DNA of 10,457 nucleotides from an uncultured Collinsella sp. Lineage in GTDB: Bacteria; Actinomycetota; Coriobacteriia; Coriobacteriales; Coriobacteriaceae. Both the position numbers and the translations under genes were made by a program. Shown one piece after another: positions 5,030 to 10,457 of this stretch. The DNA lies in contig URZB01000035.1 of assembly GCA_900552295.1 (NCBI GenBank), forward strand, positions 1 to 10,457, written 5' to 3'. Under the pieces are notes generated by a model, which worked only from the letters and a program-made list of their open reading frames with translations, did not search any database and was not told the DNA's origin. Positions within the stretch are counted from its first letter, which is position 1. Every line of letters begins with the position of its first letter.

Positions 5030-7747
5030 TCAGTTGTTATTGCCGCCATCGAGCAATGCCTCAAAATCCTTCGCCGGCACGGGGCGGTAGTAGAGGAAGC
5101 CCTGAGCGTAGCGGGCGCCCATTTGTCGTAGCATGTTCGCCTGCTCATTTGTCTCGACGCCTTCGACCACGACGGGCAGATGAAGCGACTGCGCCATTTC
5201 GAGCATCGATGAAATGATTTGCGTGCTGCGGCCTTGATCGCGGTCGGTGGGTACAAAGGTGCGGTCGAGCTTGATGACGTCGACGTTGACGTTCTTGAGC
5301 ATCGCGAGCGTGGACTGGCCGGTGCCAAAATCGTCCATATAGGTCGAGAAGCCGCGGGTGTGCAGGTCGGCTGTCAGTTTGTCCACGGCCTCGGACTCCC
5401 CCGTATAAGCCGTCTCGGTGATCTCGATACGCATGAGTTCGGGCGGTAGGTTGTATTGGGCGGCGAGCGCCCCCATATGTTCGGCAACGTCGCAGGCAAG
5501 GATATCCACGCGCGACACATTAAGCGAGAACGGAACCACGCGAAGACCGCGATCGAGACGCTCGCGAAGCCATATGGCGACACCCTGCCAAATGTACTTG
5601 TCGAGCGTCACTACAAAGCCGCTTTCCTCGAGTGCGGGGATAAACGTTGCGGGCGAAATGAGAGAGCCGTCCTTGTCAATCCAGCGTGTAAGTGCCTCGG
5701 CGCCAATGATCTTGCCGGTTTCCATATCGACCTGGGGCTGAAGGTAGTACGTGATGCGGCCGTTTGAGAGCGCGTACTGGAACTCGGTCAGCGTACGGTG
5801 GAACGCGACTTCGCGTTCGTACTCCGCGGGGCAGAAAATGGCGATGCGCTCCTTAAAGTCGTTTTTTGCGCGCCGATTGGTAAACATGGCCTTTGCCTGC
5901 GCATCGATGGTGATTTCCTCACTGGAGTCGATGGGGTAAACGCCCATGGACGGCCAGAAACCTACGCCGCCATCATGCCTGACTACTGCCTCACGAACGC
6001 GGTTGTAGATTTGATGGACGGTGATGTGCTTAAAGGGGATGAGTACACAAAAGTCATCTTGGCCCCAGTACCCTGCGACGCCCATATCGGCATTCTCGAT
6101 GTCCTTGAGGACCGTGCCTACATCGGCGAGTACGCGGTCGCCCTCGGCCTGGCCGTGCCATTCATTAAACAGGCGCATGTGGCCCATGTCGACCGTGGCG
6201 ATGCACCAGGTGCCGTTGCGCCTTGCCTCGAGAAATGCGTTGGCGCGCCGCATAAACTCGCTGGGTCGATAGAGGCCCGTGAGCGAGTCGATACGTTCGG
6301 CTATGGCGCTTTTGCGCTCCGCCTCGGGTATGGGGAGGCTGTCGTTGGGAACAAGCCCGCCGGCCGTGCGAAGGCGACGGTCGAGTTCGCCTAAAACGGC
6401 GGTCGCTTGATGGGTTAAGTGCTCGTAAAAGGCCGGGACGACAAGGCAGACGGGAGTAATGGTGTCGCCTGCGATTCGAACAGGAGCGAAAACGGCCTCT
6501 TTAAGGTGGCGGGTCAGTTGCTCGAATGCCTCGTGGTCTAGGTCGTTGCTGAGCACGACGAACTGGACGCTTCGTGAACGGTAGACCCGGCTCCTGCCGC
6601 GGGTGATCGACAGCATGCGGCCTGCGTATTCGGCAAGCATGTTGTCGACAGCCTCGGCCCCGTAGAGCTCGTTGAGCTTTGTCGTGCCACGAACGCGCAC
6701 CGCTATAAGCCCTGTCTCGCAACGATCGCGGCGGCAGGCGTCGATGGCGTTGGCCAGCATGCGCTGCGTTCCGAGGCCTGTGGCGGCGTCGACGGTTTCG
6801 GCAAGTGAGTGGTTGACGAGCTCGCCGACATAGAGCGAGGGGACATTTCCGTCGCCGTCGATACGAAACCCGCGAGCACGGCAAAGGACGTAGTCGCCGA
6901 CGGCGTTGCGCACACGATACTGCATGACGCGACGGTGCTTGGTGCCGTTGTAGACTTGGTCGATGTCGTTGATGCAGGCCTCAAGGTCGTCGGGATGGAC
7001 GCGCGTTTTCCAGTAATCGCGACAGTTGTCTATGTGCTCCGAGGGAAGGCCAAGATCGCGTAAGGCACCTTGTGACCAAAGGGTGCGATGTTTGTCCAAG
7101 TTCTCGATAAAGAAATAACGGCCCTCGTTGAGCATCGAAAAGGCGTCAAAAATACGATCGCTTATTTCGAAGTCGTCGGCGTGGACTTGCGTGATATTGC
7201 GTCGATCGAGGTGCATGGCATGACGTAGCTTGTAGTCGTACATGCGATGGTCGGCATCGAGTGTCATGCGATTGGAGACTTCACCCAGGGCGGGGTCGGC
7301 GTGCGACACTCCGTAGCTAAACGAGTGAGGCATCTCGGAATCGTTGTTTTTGAGTAGGACCGTTCGGCAGTGTTCCAGGCGCTCGGCGAGGTCGTCCTCG
7401 GTCGCAATCGTAGACAGGATGGCAAACTCGTCGCCGCCTATGCGAAACGCCGCCTCGTCCACTTTCATATACAGCTTGAGATAGAGACTTACCTGCAAGA
7501 TATAGCGGTTGCCCTCGTCATGCCCAAAGACGTCGTTGCAGTGCTTAAGGTTATCGATGTCGATAAACGCCATGGTCACGGGCAGTTCCTGCTCCCAGAT
7601 TTCCTCTAGGGAACGGGCAAAGCCGCCGCGGTTGCCAAGTCCGGTGAGCTGGTCGGTAAAGGCCGTCCTAATCAGATCATCCTGACGCTCGAGAAGGTCA
7701 CGGACGGTCTTTTCGAGCGTTTCGGTGTAATTGCTGGCGGTGTCCAT
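5030..7747 (-). CDS. GGDEF, PAS, decayed GGDEF, altered GGDEF, EAL signalling protein
   Basis: This 905-residue soluble protein is a cyclic-dinucleotide synthase and/or phosphodiesterase. The first GGDEF (about 30-178) has DQLTGLGNR (32-40), IDID (62-65), NDVFGHDEGN (71-80) and intact RIGGDEF (102-108), with no RxxD inhibitory site. PAS/PAC spans about 199-314. A decayed GGDEF at about 316-465 has RSRSVQFV at the signature. A third at about 483-640 has SLTGLYRP and GQDDF (562-566) instead of GGDEF. The EAL domain (about 645-900) keeps EALTRW (684-689), N743, EITE (775-778), MDDFGTG (804-810), K826, VEGVE (861-865) and Q882, so it should hydrolyse c-di-GMP. The first 465 residues parallel the smaller neighbour throughout. 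The ATG at 7747 has no good ribosome site. The frame stays open to a GTG at 7921, but those 58 codons are basic and unlike the family, so the shorter form is preferred with some doubt. Confidence 0.88.
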   Translation of the reverse strand: MDTASNYTETLEKTVRDLLERQDDLIRTAFTDQLTGLGNRGGFARSLEEIWEQELPVTMAFIDIDNLKHCNDVFGHDEGNRYILQVSLYLKLYMKVDEAAFRIGGDEFAILSTIATEDDLAERLEHCRTVLLKNNDSEMPHSFSYGVSHADPALGEVSNRMTLDADHRMYDYKLRHAMHLDRRNITQVHADDFEISDRIFDAFSMLNEGRYFFIENLDKHRTLWSQGALRDLGLPSEHIDNCRDYWKTRVHPDDLEACINDIDQVYNGTKHRRVMQYRVRNAVGDYVLCRARGFRIDGDGNVPSLYVGELVNHSLAETVDAATGLGTQRMLANAIDACRRDRCETGLIAVRVRGTTKLNELYGAEAVDNMLAEYAGRMLSITRGRSRVYRSRSVQFVVLSNDLDHEAFEQLTRHLKEAVFAPVRIAGDTITPVCLVVPAFYEHLTHQATAVLGELDRRLRTAGGLVPNDSLPIPEAERKSAIAERIDSLTGLYRPSEFMRRANAFLEARRNGTWCIATVDMGHMRLFNEWHGQAEGDRVLADVGTVLKDIENADMGVAGYWGQDDFCVLIPFKHITVHQIYNRVREAVVRHDGGVGFWPSMGVYPIDSSEEITIDAQAKAMFTNRRAKNDFKERIAIFCPAEYEREVAFHRTLTEFQYALSNGRITYYLQPQVDMETGKIIGAEALTRWIDKDGSLISPATFIPALEESGFVVTLDKYIWQGVAIWLRERLDRGLRVVPFSLNVSRVDILACDVAEHMGALAAQYNLPPELMRIEITETAYTGESEAVDKLTADLHTRGFSTYMDDFGTGQSTLAMLKNVNVDVIKLDRTFVPTDRDQGRSTQIISSMLEMAQSLHLPVVVEGVETNEQANMLRQMGARYAQGFLYYRPVPAKDFEALLDGGNNN

Positions 7748-8071
7748 GTTGTAAGCGGCTTTCTGAGGTCGGGGCGGATGGCGTCGGGCGAGCTCGTAGT
7801 GTACACGCGTCGTTGCTCGGCGCCTTGCGTGTATCCAGGCCCCCGCCTTGCTGCGTTGTTGAGTTACTTTGCCGGCTAATGTTCGCTGTTGATAACTGCT
7901 GAGTAGTGTAAACAACAGCACGCAATTATATATGGGTGTCCATGCTGTTGGCGGCTACTATTCGCCAAGCGGTAGCGCGACAATGCGATGTTCGATGAAA
8001 ATGCGACTGAGTCGATATATGTTGACGGGTATACTTGTCCCGTTTTAAAACGCAGGAACGGAGATGGTCAC
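7748..8071. promoter_or_regulatory. Divergent control region between the GGDEF-EAL and patatin genes
   Basis: This 324-bp stretch has no convincing gene. For the minus-strand gene a perfect TATAAT (7930-7925) would give a leader of about 170 bases before the ATG at 7747; no good -35 is visible. The 7-mer GCTGTTG occurs three times, at 7885-7891 (plus), 7913-7919 (minus) and 7944-7950 (plus). The last two, extended to TGCTGTTG, form an 8-bp inverted pair flanking the TATAAT. For the plus-strand patatin gene, TATACT (8030-8035), or TTGACG (8022-8027) with TTAAAA (8045-8050) at 17 bases, could be promoter boxes. The leader at 7748-7920 is GC-rich and could fold, but it matches no riboswitch consensus known to me, including GEMM c-di-GMP types. 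Confidence 0.45.
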
Positions 8072-8941
8072 ATGGCACAGCCGGATACGACGCGCACGGT
8101 GGGGCTTGTGCTCGAGGGAGGCGGCTACCGCGGTATGTATACGGCGGGCGTGCTCGACGTTTGGATGGAGCGCGGTTTGACCTGCGACCATATGGTGGGT
8201 GTCTCGGCGGGCGCGGCGTTTGGCTACAACTTTAAATCGCGCCAGATCGGCCGTGCCATTCGTTACAACAAGGCCTATTGCGCCGACAAGCGCTATGCGA
8301 GCGTGACCAGCTGGCTGCGAACCGGCGATATGTTCAATGCCGATTTTGCCTATCACGAGGTGCCTATCGAGCGCGATCCCATCGACTTGGAGGCGTATCG
8401 CGCCTGCCCCATGCGATTTACGTGCGTGTGTACCGATATCGAGACGGGCAAGGCCGTCTACCACGATCTACCGTATGGCGACGAGCGCGATATCGAGTGG
8501 ATTCGGGCGTCGTCGGCAATTCCCGTGGCGACGCGTCCCGTTGCTATTGACGGGCATAAGTATCTGGATGGTGGCGTGGCTGATTCTATTCCCAGCGCGT
8601 GGCTGTTTGCGCAGGGGTATGACCGCAATATCGTGGTACTCACGCAGCCGGCGGGCTTTGTGAAGCAGCCCAACAGCGTGATGCCCATGCTGCGGCGCTT
8701 GTTCCGTCACTATCCGGAGTTTGTCGCAGCGCTTGAGCACCGGCATGAGGTCTACAATGCCACGCTCGATGACCTGGCACGTCGCGAGGCTGCCGGCGAG
8801 ATCTTTGTGGTGCGTCCGAGCGAATCGGTGAAGGTGCCGTCGCTGTGTCGCGAGCCCGATGAACTTGAGCGCATCTACCAGATTGGTCGCCGCGATGCGG
8901 AGGCGACCTTGCCGGAACTGGAGGCATATCTGGCAGGGTAG
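8072..8941 (+). CDS. Patatin-like phospholipase / lipid acyl hydrolase
   Basis: This 289-residue protein is a patatin-fold serine hydrolase, similar in layout to bacterial RssA/YchK and YjjU-like proteins. It uses a Ser-Asp dyad to cleave acyl esters, probably phospholipids or other lipids. Visible are the oxyanion loop EGGGYRG (15-21), nucleophile elbow GVSAG with S45 (43-47), the ASSAIP segment (147-151 region) and the dyad DGG with D166 (166-168). There is no signal peptide or membrane segment, so it should be cytoplasmic or peripheral to the membrane. The ATG at 8072 has GGAG (8060-8063) at 8 bases; the open frame back to 8028 or 7988 lacks such a site and any family match. It stands alone on the plus strand, divergent from the GGDEF-EAL gene. 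Its natural substrate cannot be read from the sequence. Confidence 0.92.
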   Translation: MAQPDTTRTVGLVLEGGGYRGMYTAGVLDVWMERGLTCDHMVGVSAGAAFGYNFKSRQIGRAIRYNKAYCADKRYASVTSWLRTGDMFNADFAYHEVPIERDPIDLEAYRACPMRFTCVCTDIETGKAVYHDLPYGDERDIEWIRASSAIPVATRPVAIDGHKYLDGGVADSIPSAWLFAQGYDRNIVVLTQPAGFVKQPNSVMPMLRRLFRHYPEFVAALEHRHEVYNATLDDLARREAAGEIFVVRPSESVKVPSLCREPDELERIYQIGRRDAEATLPELEAYLAG

Positions 8942-8963
8942 AGGCTGCTGCCGCCATCTCGGC

Positions 8964-9009
8964 GGAAAGCGCATCCCGGAATGGAGGCTCAAACTGGGAT
9001 GCGCTTTCC
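8964..9009. terminator. Large hairpin between convergent patatin and thiE genes; bidirectional terminator
   Basis: GGAAAGCGCATCCC (8964-8977) and GGGATGCGCTTTCC (8996-9009) are perfect 14-bp inverted repeats, extendable by two inner pairs, with a loop of about 14 bases. It lies 22 bp after the patatin stop and 44 bp after the thiE stop, where a shared terminator is expected. The arms end in only three T before CC on either strand, so it lacks a long U-tract. Confidence 0.65.
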
Positions 9010-9053
9010 ATTGCTGAAGATATGAGGCTGCGAATCAGCTGCTCGGCCTAGAC

Positions 9054-9749
9054 TTACGCCTGCTGCCAGGTGTCGACGAGCTCCTTGGCCGCGGCGTAGG
9101 GGTCATCGGCGCTGCAGACGGCGCTCACCACGAAAAAGCCGTCGACGCCGGTGGCCTTGAGCTGTGGCAGGTCGGCCGTCTTGACGCCGCCGCCCACCAC
9201 GATGGGCACGGGGCTTGCCGCGTGGAGGGCGGCCAGGTCCTCAAAGCTCTTGGTGATGATAGAGCCGTCGGCCGCGCGTCCGCAGTCGCGCTTGGTCTCG
9301 GTCTCGTGGAGTGGGCCGATGCCCAGGTAGTCGACTAGGCTCATGTCGGCGGTCTTGACGTACTCGAGCATCTCCTCGCAACGGGCGGAAAGGCCCACGA
9401 TGGCGTTGGGCCCCAGCAGCTTGCGACAGACCTCGACGGGAATGTCGCTCTGACCCACGTGCACGCCGTCGACAGCAATGCCCTGCTCGCGCGCGGCGAG
9501 TACGCAGTCCAGGCGGTCGTCAATCAGCAAAGCGACCTGACCGGTCTTGCCGGCCTGTGCGATTGCCTGCGCGGCGTCGCCGGTCAGCGCAATGATCTCG
9601 CGGGCGCTTGCCACCTTGGAGCGCACCTGGATGCAGGTAAAGCCGGCGTCGAGTGCCTGGGCCACCACATCGCCCACGGGGCGCCCGAGCGTGTTTTCGG
9701 GGCCGAGCACCAGATAGGCCGAGATATCAAGGTTGTCGCGGATACTCAT
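9054..9749 (-). CDS. thiE: Thiamine-phosphate synthase ThiE
   Basis: ThiE joins hydroxymethylpyrimidine diphosphate to thiazole phosphate, giving thiamine phosphate and pyrophosphate in the cytoplasm. The 231-residue TIM-barrel protein is of normal family length. It shows the QxRxK motif as QVRSK (41-45), LIDDRLD (75-81), HVGQSD (97-102), YLGIGP with ETK (141-153), VGGGV (185-189) and a final VVSAV (207-211). These bind the pyrophosphate, magnesium and thiazole phosphate. The start at 9749 has AGGAGG at 7 bases. Its ATG overlaps the TGA of the upstream thiamine-binding gene (ATGA), which points to translational coupling. It is the last gene of the thiM operon, ending at the hairpin at 8964-9009. 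Confidence 0.94.
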   Translation of the reverse strand: MSIRDNLDISAYLVLGPENTLGRPVGDVVAQALDAGFTCIQVRSKVASAREIIALTGDAAQAIAQAGKTGQVALLIDDRLDCVLAAREQGIAVDGVHVGQSDIPVEVCRKLLGPNAIVGLSARCEEMLEYVKTADMSLVDYLGIGPLHETETKRDCGRAADGSIITKSFEDLAALHAASPVPIVVGGGVKTADLPQLKATGVDGFFVVSAVCSADDPYAAAKELVDTWQQA

Positions 9750-10087
9750 CGTGTTTCCTCCTGCTTTTTGATCTGAGCTTCCATGCGCTCGAGCTTGCCG
9801 GTCATGGTGTCGGTAAATCCGGGTCGAATATCGGCTTTGAGCACGACTTCGGTGCGGATGCCCTTGCTCGCCAACACAAAGGTTGCGTCGCGCACGACCT
9901 GCATGACCTCGTCCCAGTCGCCCTCGATCTCGGTGAACATCGAGGTGGTGCGGTTGGGAAGGCCGCTCTCGCGAATGACGCGCACGACCTCGGCGACCTC
10001 GGCGGACAGCTCATCGCCGGTGCCGCACGGGGCGATGGCCACGGCGACGAGCGTATTCATGCCGGCATTGGTTGCGGGCTCGGACAT
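9746..10087 (-). CDS. MTH1187/YkoF-type thiamine-binding protein
   Basis: This 113-residue protein belongs to the small ferredoxin-like family formerly called DUF77 and now Thiamine_BP (MTH1187/YkoF). Members bind thiamine or its pyrimidine part. It has the VAVAIAPCGTG strand (14-24), SGLPNRTTSM (41-50), the TEIEG motif (52-56), a WDEVMQVVRDA helix, and the closing strand VVLKADIRPG (81-90) before a charged C-terminal helix. The ATG at 10087 has AGGAGG at 8 bases; a second ATG at 10060 lacks one. It starts 3 bp after the thiM stop and overlaps thiE by four bases. Its place between two thiazole-salvage enzymes supports a role in binding thiamine or a precursor, as carrier or sensor. The exact ligand is not shown by the sequence. 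Confidence 0.87.
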   Translation of the reverse strand: MSEPATNAGMNTLVAVAIAPCGTGDELSAEVAEVVRVIRESGLPNRTTSMFTEIEGDWDEVMQVVRDATFVLASKGIRTEVVLKADIRPGFTDTMTGKLERMEAQIKKQEETR

Positions 10088-10090
10088 GGC

Positions 10091-10457
10091 CTATGCCTCC
10101 TCGAGGTCGAGCTGGTTGTTGGCGATGTCCTGGGCGGTTGCGCGGTAGAGCTCGTCGATAAAGGCGACCTTAAAGCTTGCCGGGGCGTCGGCGACAGCGG
10201 CGGCACGCGAGCCGGCAACGTTGTAGACGGCGGTGCCGCAGACGGCGGCCGTAAACGGGTCGGCAGCGCAGGCGTACACAGCCAGCACGCCGCCTTGCGA
10301 GCAGCCGCAACCGGTGATCTTGGACATGAGCGGGCTGCCGCCGTGGGACTTGGCCACGGTCATGCCGTCGGTGATCAGGTCGACTTCGCCCGAGACCACA
10401 ACGGCGCCGCCGGTGTAGCGGGCGAGCGCCACGGCGGCATCGCGGGCGGCGTCTACC
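10091..10457 (-). CDS. thiM: Hydroxyethylthiazole kinase ThiM, C-terminal part
   Basis: ThiM phosphorylates 4-methyl-5-(2-hydroxyethyl)thiazole with ATP so that salvaged thiazole can enter thiamine synthesis. The window holds the last 121 residues; the gene continues past the right edge. Seen are DAARDAAVALARYTGGAVVVSGEVDLITDG, the typical strand-loop of the ribokinase-like fold, then the ATP/anion-hole segment ITGCGCSQGG, whose last Cys matches the reactive Cys of the TGxGC motif. A helical tail follows. Family length is about 260-270, so roughly half is present. The stop is 3 bp before the start of the thiamine-binding gene. Any TPP riboswitch for this operon would lie upstream, outside the window. 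Confidence 0.92.
   Translation of the reverse strand, partial: VDAARDAAVALARYTGGAVVVSGEVDLITDGMTVAKSHGGSPLMSKITGCGCSQGGVLAVYACAADPFTAAVCGTAVYNVAGSRAAAVADAPASFKVAFIDELYRATAQDIANNQLDLEEA

Noticed and set aside
7748..7920. Possible c-di-GMP (GEMM) riboswitch in the GGDEF-EAL leader
   Set aside because: The conserved GEMM core elements were not found by eye on either strand.
7988..8071. 28-residue upstream extension of the patatin protein
   Set aside because: It overlaps likely promoter boxes and has no family similarity; the ATG at 8072 has a GGAG site.

Overview
The window is a GC-rich, densely coded stretch of a bacterial chromosome that looks like a gut Coriobacteriia genome, most likely Collinsella or a close relative. 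That placement is inferred from gene style, codon use and product set; no rRNA or marker gene confirms it. The first 48 bases are not biological: they match the end of an Illumina P7 primer, an 8-base index and the 34-base Nextera read-2 transposase end. The window therefore begins at a contig edge with untrimmed adapter.

Layout from left to right. (1) 49-290 on the minus strand is the 5' end of a P-loop AAA-type ATPase gene, cut off by the adapter. Its upstream DNA (311-370) is an AT-rich array in which TTAA (one TTTA) recurs every 10 bp, six times in register. (2) Still on the minus strand and read right to left come a CX2CX2CX6C flavoprotein, an ArsC/Spx-like small protein whose catalytic Cys is Ser, a COG0523 (CobW/YjiA-type) metal-linked GTPase, and the tRNA wobble-base 2'-O-methyltransferase TrmL. 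A strong terminator separates the GTPase from trmL. (3) 3373-7747 holds two minus-strand cyclic-di-nucleotide signalling genes that are clear paralogues. Both have the order GGDEF, PAS, decayed GGDEF; the larger adds a third, altered GGDEF and a complete-looking EAL domain. Both first GGDEF domains carry Asn where canonical diguanylate cyclases have a guanine-contacting Asp. (4) A divergent regulatory region of about 320 bp leads to a plus-strand patatin-like lipid hydrolase. (5) A large hairpin separates the patatin gene from a convergent minus-strand thiamine salvage operon, thiM (partial, entering from the right edge), a thiamine-binding MTH1187/YkoF-type protein, and thiE.

The thiamine operon makes thiamine phosphate from the salvaged thiazole: ThiM phosphorylates it and ThiE couples it to the pyrimidine. 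The small protein between them probably binds thiamine or a relative. The two GGDEF proteins probably form a local second-messenger module in which the small one synthesises and the large one synthesises, degrades, or switches between the two. No tRNA, rRNA, CRISPR array, insertion sequence or riboswitch was recognised.
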